DNA of 64,000 nucleotides from Saprospiraceae bacterium. Its GTDB lineage: Bacteria; Bacteroidota; Bacteroidia; Chitinophagales; Saprospiraceae. The translations under genes were made by a program, and so were the position numbers. Under the pieces are notes generated by a model, which had not been told where the DNA came from, searched no databases, and was given only the letters and a program-made list of their open reading frames with translations. Positions 9,201-18,700 of this stretch are shown here, piece after piece (the first letter of the stretch is position 1; every line of letters starts with the position of its first letter). The stretch covers positions 1,458,001-1,522,000 of the forward strand of contig JADJOB010000002.1 in assembly GCA_016714025.1 (NCBI GenBank). The letters run 5' to 3'.

Positions 9201-11814
9201 AGCCATAAAAGGGTCTGAATTCATATGGAAAAAAATTATTGAGCTCCTTAGTTCCTTTAATGCTTGCCCTGGATAATTCTATGTAATTATTACATATCAA
9301 TAAATTAGTGGAGTTTTGATTAAAGGAAATCCCCAGGCTTGCTTGAATAATGGTATCAATTTCATGCATGCAGGAAAAGGGATCCACTGTTAAATGCGCT
9401 CTGTCAATAAAAAAAGCCCGGTAATTGATCGGTATACTTAAAATTCGTTCACCGACAAAATTTGCAATTCGTCCAACGATTACCGCATGGATTTGATCGC
9501 CTTGTTCGAATCTAAACCCATTTGGTAAATTGGCTCCATAAGTATTAAGAAGTTCCGGGGTTATTGGAATCATGATACCTCGTCCATAACCCGTTCGGGA
9601 AGCAACCGTATATTCACAGTTGGGGATTCCTCCAGGTTGTTGATAATTTGTAAAGAGTGGATAGGAACATTTGTAAATAATCTGTGTCGAACTGTCTGTT
9701 ATTTCCAGTTCAGTAAATACCGTATCATAACTTAAATTCGAACTTACCAGAAATACAATGGAGTCGTAATTATATTTTGATTGATCTTTAACTACCCTGG
9801 TAAAATATTCATGCACAATGGTATCTCCGGTTATAAATCGCTTGGTTGCTACCTTGCTTAGATCCAATGGACCTGTTTCAAACATACGATCATTATCAGA
9901 ATCTGCAGAGCCATAATTTTTCCGATATGTTTTAATGCTTCCATCCAAATAGGCAAAAATACTGTCTTTGTGTGCGGGAATTTTTTTGCATTGAACATCA
10001 AAATTATAAACAGCGGTGTTGCATGGACCGCAATCGAATTCACGATCCGGACAACTGAGTTGGGCAAATATGCAAATTTTAGCAGCAAGACTTGTAATTA
10101 ACTGTTGTTGATTGGGACAAGAAGAAAGAAAGAGTGTATTGAAAAAATTTTGATTTTTAGTCTTGCATAAAAAGTCGCAATCTAAATAAATAGGAAATTC
10201 ATGGAGGAGATCTGAATTAAAAGGAGGTGCATAGGTTAATTGGATTACCAGACTTGAGTCATCCAGTATTTGTTTACTTACAGGTGCTTTCCCATTTAAA
10301 AGGAAACTTGTGTCTGCAAGCCGGATTGGGCATGGGAGTGCAAAATTGAGAATCAGGTATTGATTGCTTATATTTTTAGCGAATTTGAATTTGCTTTGAA
10401 TTAAATAATTCTTGTTCTCAGACAATTCACCAAATGCATCCTTGATGGTATAGTCTGTAGTGAAATTTCTTGATGGGTTAATAATTTCTCGTGTATTGTT
10501 GACGCTAATTTGTTTGCTGTTTTGCACACAACGCGATTCATATTCATATGAAAAATACCAAAACATATTAGACTCAATCTGACAAGCAAGGCAGGTCATG
10601 TAATTAAATTCAATTTTAGCTTCCTGACCGGGTAAAAGCGATGCCATTCTTAAATGAACATAGGCATAGCCATCTGAAGTTTGACAAGTGGATAAATTTA
10701 CTTGTTCCATAAATTGAGTATCAAGGATCGTTGATGCACCGCTCATTTTAAGACTATTCCTCAATATTCCAAATGGATTTTGTGGACTTGGATTTAAATT
10801 AGTTCTTAAAATAATATGAATGCTATCTGCAACTTGCATTCCTGTATTACGAATCGTTAATTCTTGAACAGCACCTTTATCTGTGCAGATGCAGCTTGGA
10901 TAATTTGTATTGCTGGAAAATTCTAGTTTAGCTAATTGGGTAGGTTCGAAAAAATCGATAAAACTAAACTCTTCATATTTCTGGCAGCTGTCTTGAAAAC
11001 AGGTCCAGTATGCATTAAATTTCGATTGGATTATTTCAACTTCGCAGGAGTTTTGTTCTATTTGTTCTGTTATTATAATCGTTTCATCCCGTTCAAATAA
11101 ACTATCCCGATCTCCAATTTGGGTAAAATCTGTTTTCGTTAATTCTAGTTTTAATAATTGATCTGTTTCAAGAATTGTTTTACCGTTTGTAGAATAAACC
11201 CTGATTGGATTGTGGTGATCTTCAAAGAAAAAGGATTCCAATGAACCTAACCGACTGTTTGTGATTTGAATGTTTCGCTGCAGTTTTGATCCTGTGGGAG
11301 TGCTAATGGGGGAAACGTCTTGAATTACCAAAAATGGAGTTGCTATTTTATAGGGTTGCAATGAACTCGCAGAATCTGCGCTTATCAAACTGTATAAAGC
11401 CCATTGATTACTAAAGCTTATGGATTGATTGATTTGATCTAAAAGGCTGCATTTAAAGTAAAGGCTCAATTGAATTTTCAGACTATCCAAAGCTTTCAAT
11501 AAATCAACTCGAAATTGAACCCGATTTAATTGGGATATATTAAGTTCACTGGCACCTTGTACACTTCCGGGAACATATTCTATTCCGGTGGGTAATTCAA
11601 GCCACAAAGTCGCATTGCTAATATCAATGGTGCCCGTATTTATCAATTGGCTACCCGCTTCTGCGGTTTGACAAAGCTGGGCATTTACGGGGTCATAAAC
11701 AAGCAACTTGACTTGTTGGCTTAGGCTAAAAAAATGACTAAAAAGGACAAATAGCAGGGTGTTAAAGCTGCGATTACAAAGAAAATCCATTTGAATTTGC
11801 TGAATATTCATCAT
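6244..11814 (-). CDS. Very large secreted protein with T9SS type B sorting domain
   Basis: About 1,850 residues. I place the start at ATG 11814 because a -7 box (11838-11845) lies inside the longer possible frame to 11868. ATG at 11790 is an alternative that gives the signal peptide MDFLCNRSFNTLLFVLFSHF. The body is made of beta-rich modules resembling conserved-repeat/DUF11-like domains (DISNATLWLELPTGIEYVPG) with many cysteines. The C-terminal ~90 residues are a gliding-motility-associated (CHU_C, type B) sorting domain: IPNAFSPNEDGHNDILYVRG, IIYNRWGEKVFESNQ, GWDGTYKSKKLSPDVFAYYL. Type IX substrates of this kind are exported and held at the cell surface. No enzymatic domain is visible; an adhesin or matrix role is an inference. 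It converges with the peptidase gene, leaving 6 bp. Confidence 0.87.
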   Translation of the reverse strand: MMNIQQIQMDFLCNRSFNTLLFVLFSHFFSLSQQVKLLVYDPVNAQLCQTAEAGSQLINTGTIDISNATLWLELPTGIEYVPGSVQGASELNISQLNRVQFRVDLLKALDSLKIQLSLYFKCSLLDQINQSISFSNQWALYSLISADSASSLQPYKIATPFLVIQDVSPISTPTGSKLQRNIQITNSRLGSLESFFFEDHHNPIRVYSTNGKTILETDQLLKLELTKTDFTQIGDRDSLFERDETIIITEQIEQNSCEVEIIQSKFNAYWTCFQDSCQKYEEFSFIDFFEPTQLAKLEFSSNTNYPSCICTDKGAVQELTIRNTGMQVADSIHIILRTNLNPSPQNPFGILRNSLKMSGASTILDTQFMEQVNLSTCQTSDGYAYVHLRMASLLPGQEAKIEFNYMTCLACQIESNMFWYFSYEYESRCVQNSKQISVNNTREIINPSRNFTTDYTIKDAFGELSENKNYLIQSKFKFAKNISNQYLILNFALPCPIRLADTSFLLNGKAPVSKQILDDSSLVIQLTYAPPFNSDLLHEFPIYLDCDFLCKTKNQNFFNTLFLSSCPNQQQLITSLAAKICIFAQLSCPDREFDCGPCNTAVYNFDVQCKKIPAHKDSIFAYLDGSIKTYRKNYGSADSDNDRMFETGPLDLSKVATKRFITGDTIVHEYFTRVVKDQSKYNYDSIVFLVSSNLSYDTVFTELEITDSSTQIIYKCSYPLFTNYQQPGGIPNCEYTVASRTGYGRGIMIPITPELLNTYGANLPNGFRFEQGDQIHAVIVGRIANFVGERILSIPINYRAFFIDRAHLTVDPFSCMHEIDTIIQASLGISFNQNSTNLLICNNYIELSRASIKGTKELNNFFPYEFRPFYGLDSFRIQINNNNIIVDSIRLEFFYSDSSGNQLLFDKYFLARKRGAFWEIPPDTLASYRFDEAYTIRITPYAHVTDCKTFRDGSNTLISSYFINGIQQTKFYDINSISRFYEKILYSSANNLEIYNGNEQFSFSSKILFGSSGKISASALINNLKLPGGFDFKIISKNNSLKNIRLQINPKGQIDSIDNMHFRLSDLKPLQNYQLNILADFQACETDSLILLSRWFCEAQDIQVQDTCNLDTFIFILLPDLPELELDLNQLQKEVLLCDTLPEIELELYNADKGAAYDILLNYTLPPGIELAEALYSYPKGSPFKPLPAAVMISPGLFRWTFANFIPLIESNGLAGITETPNNSILVKIKLLTSCQSVVNGFPEFEFKGFDACKRPTNSILKTGQLIKISGLEIPLKYSVNFRADSLVNCVDEFPVYVNLIRNGITNPGDSIMIVIPEALEYVINSLIPIKNFNQQNPIIIQENGFTVLHLKIPENIAARDSIQFVFKLKGLSKLQCQEFQIQLICFRNVETKCKSNQELCPVFIESGMNKQNFKLEAPSIDLDSLHIYNSTDSLIQLLRLSFTLKNVQLIQENKICFKLYADLNSNQIIDSTDKGYFVFCFDRAYFKSDSSYLFDSIPFESGIRNCDYLLVTQNCLCRSDTLAVHINQTSEAYYSYSICAGDSIQLGILPNSAAQYRWTKGTTNCDSCSQFVFHSNINLSQDSTLEWSLLESFPNQCNRIIHYKLNLRKLPENKVYYYEACPGEFITLDAGNRKNYKWEGTSISDERAYQQLLPIWKDERILLHYKDEFSCSGTDTFYLKVLEDTNTIRFIGDSILFSGKAATFCVEGGIKYQWESNEFIDCPNCPCITIIPKNDFSLKVTVIDRFNCPHVFQFNIKVVFPDCDSSTVFIPNAFSPNEDGHNDILYVRGNNINKIHLIIYNRWGEKVFESNQLNVGWDGTYKSKKLSPDVFAYYLEVLCIGGRNYSKKGNISLLK

Positions 11815-11837
11815 GGGAATTATCAGGGTCGGCTTAG

Positions 11838-11869
11838 CAAATATAAAAAATTTAATGATAATCAGCAAA
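11838..11869 (-). promoter_or_regulatory. Promoter of the large T9SS gene
   Basis: On the minus strand TTTG (complement of 11866-11869), a 20-bp spacer, then TATATTTG (complement of 11838-11845) match the Bacteroidota -33/-7 consensus. Transcription would start near 11832, which decides the start codon at 11814 or later. Confidence 0.65.
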
Positions 11870-12220
11870 TTGAAACACAGGCTTTTAACACGTTTGTTTC
11901 AAATTTCAACCCTGTATAAGCTGGTTTATAATAGGATTTTGTTTTAGGATTTGTATGCTATGATTTGTGTTTCCCCTAATTTTAAAATCACAATAAACAC
12001 ACATTTACTTAACATAAAGATCAAATAAGGATAATATAGGCTTAATGGATTTGGAGTCACGCCTGTTGTAATTTTGTATTGTATACGTTTAAAGAAAATG
12101 TTGAAATATCTATTGTTGTTTTATTGTTATTTTTAAAACCCTAAAATTTACAATAGTAAACAATAATACTTAAACAGGCGGATTGGTTAAGATTAAAAAA
12201 TTTGTATTTCTACAAATTTT

Positions 12221-12361
12221 ATGAATCAAACAAATAACAATGCAAGTAAGCAACGAACTATTTTTGTTAGTGTAGAGAATTGCATGTTTCAATATTATTT
12301 TAAAAGTATTTCAAACAGAGTATATTCAATGAATTTAATTATTATTTTTTCTACATATTAA
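12221..12361 (+). CDS. Possible 46-aa small protein (unsupported by homology)
   Basis: The frame opens with MNQTNNNASKQRTIFVSVEN and ends in a hydrophobic stretch (MNLIIIFSTY). It starts right after the inverted repeat at 12197-12220 and is followed 50 bp later by an intrinsic terminator, so it could be a small gene or the apparent reading frame of a small RNA. No family is recognised, codon bias cannot be judged at this length, and no exact TAnnTTTG box precedes it. Confidence 0.2.
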   Translation: MNQTNNNASKQRTIFVSVENCMFQYYFKSISNRVYSMNLIIIFSTY

Positions 12362-12411
12362 TTTAGAAAAATTAATATCTTATAAAGAATCATTTCAACA
12401 CTTTTTTACAG

Positions 12412-12442
12412 CAGCTACCTGTTTGCTCAGGTGGCTGTTTTT
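12412..12442 (+). terminator. Intrinsic terminator with no assigned gene
   Basis: The stem cagctacctg (12412-12421) pairs with caggtggctg (12428-12437) with one G-T pair. The loop is 6 nt and it is followed by a T-run. It points in the plus direction, where no known gene ends, and is more than 300 bp before the TonB receptor gene. Confidence 0.75.
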
Positions 12443-12758
12443 ATAATTTATTTGAATGATTAATTTATTTATAATGTTTAAGAGTTCAAATTATTAAAAA
12501 CTATAGGTACCAAAAGGCCTGAAATATGGGGCTTTCATGGATTTTTTGATTTTTTGAATATAGATTTTGTTTCAATTTGATTTTATGCGTAAGAAAATAT
12601 TTGATTATTTTATTTTGCAAATTCAATTAGATTATTTTCCCGTTTTGTTTTAGCTACTCTTTTATTTATTTCTTAGAAATCTTTAAAATAACTTCACAAA
12701 TAAGCTATATTTAATATTAACTTAATATTACATTGAATTCATTTGAGATTGTCAGCGG

Positions 12759-12766
12759 TAACTTTG
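12759..12766 (+). promoter_or_regulatory. -7 element of the TonB receptor gene
   Basis: TAACTTTG matches TAnnTTTG exactly and ends 19 bp before the ATG at 12786. No well-spaced -33 TTTG is evident. Confidence 0.6.
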
Positions 12767-12785
12767 CAGCGTAAATATAAACGCA

Positions 12786-15602
12786 ATGAAATTAACGCAA
12801 ATGAACCTAAACTACAAGAGAAGCAATTTTCTTTTGGTTTTTTTATTCCCGATGTTGACTTCCTTTTCAATATCTCAAAACCTCAGCATTATTTCTGGAA
12901 AAATTATTGATAAAACCAATGGTGAAGCATTGATTGGAGCAACAATAATTTTAGAAGGAACTACAAAAGGTGCAGTAACAGATATTGAAGGAAATTTTAA
13001 ACTGGCAGTTGAACCTGGCACTTATACGGTTAATATCCGATATATTGGTTATGAACCTGGAATCATCAAGATTGAAACCAAATCAGATGAAGTAATTCAC
13101 CTTGATTTTGCAATGGAAGAGGCAAAAGCGCTTTCATTAAATGAAGTCGTTGTATCGGCTACACTTGAAAAATCAAGTGATGTTGCCATGAACATTGAAC
13201 TAAGAAAAGCAGCTCTAATAGCCAGTGGAATAACAGCATCCGAAATTCGAAAAACCCCGGACCGTACTGTGGGGGATATACTCAAACGAGTTACCGGTGC
13301 TTCTATTCAGGAAGGTCGTTTTGCAATTATCCGTGGCATGAACGACCGATACAATGCCGGTTATCTGGATGGTGCGTTATTATCTTCAACCGAATCTGAT
13401 CGTAAGGCATTTGCCTTTGACGTGGTTCCCGCCAATTTAATTGACAATTTAATGATCGTCAAGGCTGGTTCTGCTGAGTTAATTGGTGATTTTGGGGGGG
13501 GTGTAATTAAGATTAATACCAAATCTGTACCAGATAAACTGGTTCAAAATATATCTGTTGGTGCCCAATACCATTCGCTGACAACATTTAATGACTTTAA
13601 GCAATTTAAAACCTATGCATCGGAAAAGTTGAACTTTTTGAGTGAAAAGCGCAATATTCCGACTTTTGAAGAGGGTGCTTTAAAGTTGTCTTCAACTTTT
13701 CCAAGCAATGCAGATAAAATTAGACTGGGTAATATTTCCAAGAACTTCAATAATGATTGGTCCAGCAGTTCCATCAATGTAACTCCCAATGCTCGTTTAG
13801 CCTATTCTATTGGATTTCCAATTCAATTGAATGATTATAAAAAATTGGGTGTGATTTTTGCTTTAAATTATTCCAATACACGCAGAATATCCGGAAACGA
13901 AATCAATTCGTATGATGGTTCTGGACAGGTATCAGGATTTACTGATAAATCCTATCTTAGAAATATCACCACAGGAGGAATTTTTAATTTGAATTATATA
14001 GGGGCGAATACGCAAATTAATTTTCATAATTTAATGAACATTAATACAGACAATAATTCAATTTACAGAACGGGTACTGCAAATTTTACCGATGTTTTAA
14101 CGGTTCAAAATACAGCAAACGTTATAAATTATAATAGCTTATACAATGGCATAGCTTCTTTGAAGCAACTTATAGGAGACAGTATATTATGTGTAAATGC
14201 ATCTTTAAGCTATTCAAACGTTCACCGTGAAATACCTGATTACAGAATTGCAAGTTATTTCAAATTGCCTGATTTCCCATCATACCAATTGACATTAGGT
14301 GATTTCTTTAATTCTAGTACCGGACGATTTGCATCCATGCTGGATGAAAATTTATACAGTGGTACAATTGAACTCACTAAGAAAATCAGAACTTCTAAAA
14401 TTAAAACTGAATTTAAGACAGGTTATTATTTTCAAACCAGGCATAGGACTTTTGAAGGAAGAAGTTTTGTTTATGGCGGGACTCCCAATGAGACCACTTT
14501 AAATCCTGAAATTGATTTGGGCCAGAAGAATATTGACGCAACAAAATTATTCCTTATAGAAAAAACATCAAACGACCTTGCATATTATAGAGGTAAATCT
14601 TTTGTAAGTGCATTTTATGGTTCTGTTGATCAGAATTATTTCAATAGATTCAGAGCAATTTATGGTTTGCGTTTTGAAGATATTGATTTGAATGTAGACA
14701 ATCAAAAAGTAAATACCCCAATAGCAGACATTAAGAAAATGTCCATTTTGCCTTCAGTAAACCTAACTTATTCCTTGAATGAAAAAACGAATATAAGGGC
14801 AAGTTATTTCTCTTCAGTAAACAGACCTGAGTTTCGTGAACTAGCACCTTTTGCCTTTTATGTATTTGATAAAAATGCAGAGATCAGAGGGAATAATGAT
14901 TTGAAGATTGCTAATCTAATGAATTTTGATGTTCGTTATGAATTTTACCCTCAAGGCGGCCAGTTGATTTCAATTGGAGGATTTTATAAATCAATTCAAA
15001 ATCCTATTGAACTGAGTTTAGATATAACTCAGGCCCAAACAACATTTACCTTTCACAATGAAAAAGCATCCAGAATATATGGTATTGAGTTAGAATTGAA
15101 AAAGAAATTGGACTTTATTGGAAGATCTGATTTATTCAGAGACTTTGCGGTTTATTCCAATTTTTCAATAATTCATTCCGAACTCAGTTTTAAGGATGGA
15201 TCACAAGCTAAGTCTAACAGACCATTGCAAGGTCAATCTCCTTATATTATAAATGCGAGACTTCAGTATGAAAACCCAAATAATGGATGGTCTTGTAATA
15301 TTGGTCTGAATCGAGTAGGACGTCGGATTGCATATGTGGGCGTCGATCCAAAATATGGTAATACACGACAGGATATTTACGAAGAACCCCGTACAGTGCT
15401 GGATTTTCAAGTGGGTAAAACATTTAATAATATCAACATCAAGTTGACTTTAGGGGATTTGTTGCATAAAGATTTAATTTATTATCAGGATGTAAATAAT
15501 GATGGTAAATACACTTCCTCAAATTTGCCTAATTCTGATCGATTGATGTTCATTTTTAGCAATGGATTTAGCTCGACATTAAACCTTAGTTATTCATTTT
15601 AA
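12786..15602 (+). CDS. TonB-dependent outer membrane receptor with carboxypeptidase-D-like domain
   Basis: A 938-aa outer membrane receptor. After a signal peptide (to about residue 31) comes a CarboxypepD_reg-like domain (GKIIDKTNGEALIGATIILE, about 38-115). The plug domain follows (VGDILKRVTGASIQEG, then FAIIRGMNDRYNAGYLDG, IKTKAGSAELIGDFGGG-like region near 225-245), then a beta-barrel ending in aromatic F (NLSYSF). No SusD-type partner follows. Instead the next gene, 104 bp downstream, encodes a T9SS-exported beta-rich protein; the two are likely one transport or surface unit. The substrate is unknown. An eight-G run at 13494-13501 lies in the GDFGGG codons. Confidence 0.9.
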   Translation: MKLTQMNLNYKRSNFLLVFLFPMLTSFSISQNLSIISGKIIDKTNGEALIGATIILEGTTKGAVTDIEGNFKLAVEPGTYTVNIRYIGYEPGIIKIETKSDEVIHLDFAMEEAKALSLNEVVVSATLEKSSDVAMNIELRKAALIASGITASEIRKTPDRTVGDILKRVTGASIQEGRFAIIRGMNDRYNAGYLDGALLSSTESDRKAFAFDVVPANLIDNLMIVKAGSAELIGDFGGGVIKINTKSVPDKLVQNISVGAQYHSLTTFNDFKQFKTYASEKLNFLSEKRNIPTFEEGALKLSSTFPSNADKIRLGNISKNFNNDWSSSSINVTPNARLAYSIGFPIQLNDYKKLGVIFALNYSNTRRISGNEINSYDGSGQVSGFTDKSYLRNITTGGIFNLNYIGANTQINFHNLMNINTDNNSIYRTGTANFTDVLTVQNTANVINYNSLYNGIASLKQLIGDSILCVNASLSYSNVHREIPDYRIASYFKLPDFPSYQLTLGDFFNSSTGRFASMLDENLYSGTIELTKKIRTSKIKTEFKTGYYFQTRHRTFEGRSFVYGGTPNETTLNPEIDLGQKNIDATKLFLIEKTSNDLAYYRGKSFVSAFYGSVDQNYFNRFRAIYGLRFEDIDLNVDNQKVNTPIADIKKMSILPSVNLTYSLNEKTNIRASYFSSVNRPEFRELAPFAFYVFDKNAEIRGNNDLKIANLMNFDVRYEFYPQGGQLISIGGFYKSIQNPIELSLDITQAQTTFTFHNEKASRIYGIELELKKKLDFIGRSDLFRDFAVYSNFSIIHSELSFKDGSQAKSNRPLQGQSPYIINARLQYENPNNGWSCNIGLNRVGRRIAYVGVDPKYGNTRQDIYEEPRTVLDFQVGKTFNNINIKLTLGDLLHKDLIYYQDVNNDGKYTSSNLPNSDRLMFIFSNGFSSTLNLSYSF

Positions 15603-15706
15603 AATTGATAGACACAATAAAGATATATGCAATTATTGGTTTCGTCCTTACAGATCTAAGACTAATAAAAATAAAACTATTTGAAATCTAAAATAAACTA
15701 ATCAAC

Positions 15707-18700
15707 ATGAAATTAAATTTACTTGTAATTATTACTTTGTCGATATTTATTGTAAATAGCAATAATGCTCAAAGTAATTTTAAACTCAGCTCCACAGATT
15801 ATGTGGGTGCGTTCTCAAAGGACCTAACAAATGATTGGACAACAGGCTGGACCAACTTTGATCCAAAAAATACAAATTATCCTGATCCAACAGACACCAT
15901 CACATTGAATGGAATGTTGTCAAGTTTGGCAATACCGGGAGAAAAGAATATTGACGGAGGCACGACACTTACTTTGGATGCATCAAAAGTGTATTTACTT
16001 AAAGGATTTGTAGTAGTAAGAAATGGTGGTAAATTGGTTATACCTGCCGGCACAATAATCCGTGCGATAGCAGATTTGAATGCATCACCAAAGAATTATG
16101 CATCAATCATCGTAGAGCGTGGAGGCAAAATAGAAATAACAGGAGATAAAAATAATCCTGTTGTAATCAGTTCAGCAAAAGCGGCAGGTAGCCGGGAACG
16201 AGGAGATTGGGGAGGCCTGTTGATCGCAGGAAGAGCCTTCCATAATTTATGGAATGCAGGCACAGATGCCGTTCAAATGGAAGGATTTAACAATGTAACA
16301 TTTGATGCAAATTTGGCTCGATTTGGAGGAACAGATCCACTTGACAATTCAGGTATCATAAGTTATCTGAGATTGGAATTTGGAGGATTGGCATTTGAAA
16401 TCAATAAAGAGATCAATGCATTAACCTTGGGAGCAGTTGGATCAGGAACAGTAATCAACCACGTACAGGCATCCTATTCAAATGATGATTCATTTGAATG
16501 GTTTGGCGGTTCGGTAAACTCAAGCCATTTGATAGCATGGAAAGGAACAGATGACGATTTTGATACCGATAATGGATATAATGGGATCAGTCAATTTGGA
16601 CTTGGAGTACGGGATTCATCGTATTATGATTTGACATACGCGCTGCCATCAGGATCATCAACATCAGAAGGATTTGAAAGTGATAATGAAGCAACGGGAA
16701 CAGCAAATTTATCTGGTCCGTATACAAGTGGAGTATTTTCGAATTATACGATGGTAGGCCCGGTTCCGGTAGGCGCAAAGTATACAGACATGAATTCAGT
16801 GACCCGGGCAGCATTTCGTCGCGGAGCCCGGATCAGAAGAAATTCAAGTTTAAGAATCGTCAACAGCATCTTCATGGGTTATAGAAATTTCTTAATGATT
16901 GATGGAGATAGTTGTGTTCGGAATACAAATTATCCAACCGCCCTGTCATTGGTGAATCCGAATACACCAGTTGATGTAAAAAGTAAACAGATCTCATTTG
17001 CAAATAATTTAATTGTAAATACCTCATCAGCATATACAACAGCCGGAGATACAACAGCAAATGGATTGGTAGAGGTATCAAGAGGGGCAGGTTGTGGACC
17101 TAAATTAAATGCCTTGACAAATTGGGTAAAGAGTGGAGGAGACTTAGCAAATAATATAGATCCAGTGCCATTTACGATGGGTACTGTATTGATAAATCCA
17201 TTAGCTGCTTCAACAACTCCGGACTTTCGTCCAGTGTCAAATTTATCACCGGCATTAAATGGTGCTAATTTTAATAACAATCCGGTAATTGCTGGTTTCA
17301 ATTTAAATCCGACAAATTTTGTTGGGGCTATGTCAGCAAACGATGATTGGACAACAGGTTGGACCAACTTTGATCCAAAAAATACAAATTATCCTGATCC
17401 AACAGACACCATCACATTGAATGGAATGTTGTCAAGTTTGGCAATACCGGGAGAAAAAAATATTGACGGAGGTACGACACTTACTTTGGATGCATCAAAA
17501 GTGTATTTACTTAAAGGATTTGTAGTAGTAAGAAATGGTGGTAAATTGGTTATACCTGCCGGCACAATAATCCGTGCGATAGCAGATTTGAATGCATCAC
17601 CAAAGAATTATGCATCAATCATCGTAGAGCGTGGAGGCAAAATAGAAATAACAGGAGATAAAAATAATCCCGTTGTAATCAGTTCAGCAAAAGCAGCAGG
17701 TAGCCGGGAACGAGGAGATTGGGGAGGCCTGTTGATCGCAGGAAGAGCCTTCCATAATTTATGGAATGCAGGCACAGATGCCGTTCAAATGGAAGGATTT
17801 AACAATGTAACATTTGATGCAAATTTGGCTCGATTTGGAGGAACAGATCCACTTGACAATTCAGGTATCATAAGTTATCTGAGATTGGAATTTGGAGGAT
17901 TGGCATTTGAAATCAATAAAGAGATCAATGCATTAACCTTGGGAGCAGTTGGATCAGGAACAGTAATCAACCACGTACAGGCATCCTATTCAAATGATGA
18001 TTCATTTGAATGGTTTGGTGGTTCGGTAAACTCAAGCCATTTGATAGCATGGAAAGGAACAGATGACGATTTTGATACCGATAATGGATATAATGGGATC
18101 AGTCAATTTGGACTTGGAGTACGGGATTCATCGTATTATGATTTGACATACGCGCTGCCATCAGGATCATCAACATCAGAAGGATTTGAAAGTGATAATG
18201 AAGCAACGGGAACAGCAAATTTATCTGGTCCGTATACAAGTGGAGTATTTTCGAATTATACGATGGTAGGCCCGGTTCCGGTAGGCGCAAAGTATACAGA
18301 CATGAATTCAGTGACCCGGGCAGCATTTCGTCGCGGAGCCCGGATCAGAAGAAATTCAAGTTTAAGGATCGTCAACAGCATCTTCATGGGTTACAGAAAT
18401 TTCTTAATGATTGATGGAGATAGTTGTGTTCGGAATACAAATTATCCATCCGCCCTGTCATTGGTGAATCCGAATACACCAGTTGATGTGAGAAGTAAAC
18501 AGATCTCATTTGCAAATAATTTAATTGTAAATACCTCATCAGCATATACAACAGCCGGAGATACAACAGCAAATGGATTGGTAGAGGTATCAAGAGGGGC
18601 AGGTTGTGGACCTAAATTAAATGCCTTGACAAATTGGGTAAAGAGTGGAGGAGACTTAGCAAATAATATAGATCCAGTGCCATTTACAATGGGTACTGTA

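Larger units (their letters stand above)
11870..12785. other. Long intergenic region between two divergent surface-protein genes
   Basis: About 900 bp, very AT-rich. It holds the promoter of the large T9SS gene, a perfect inverted repeat at 12197-12220 (aaaatttgta / tacaaatttt), a 46-codon open frame at 12221-12361, a strong plus-strand terminator at 12412-12442 that belongs to no annotated gene, and the TonB receptor promoter at 12759-12766. The terminator suggests a small transcript from about 12.2 to 12.44 kb. Confidence 0.5.

Noticed and set aside
16930..17367. Minus-strand open frames within the duplicated surface gene (also 18442-18792 and others)
   Set aside because: They lie opposite a clear T9SS protein, have no family features and simply recur with the duplication.
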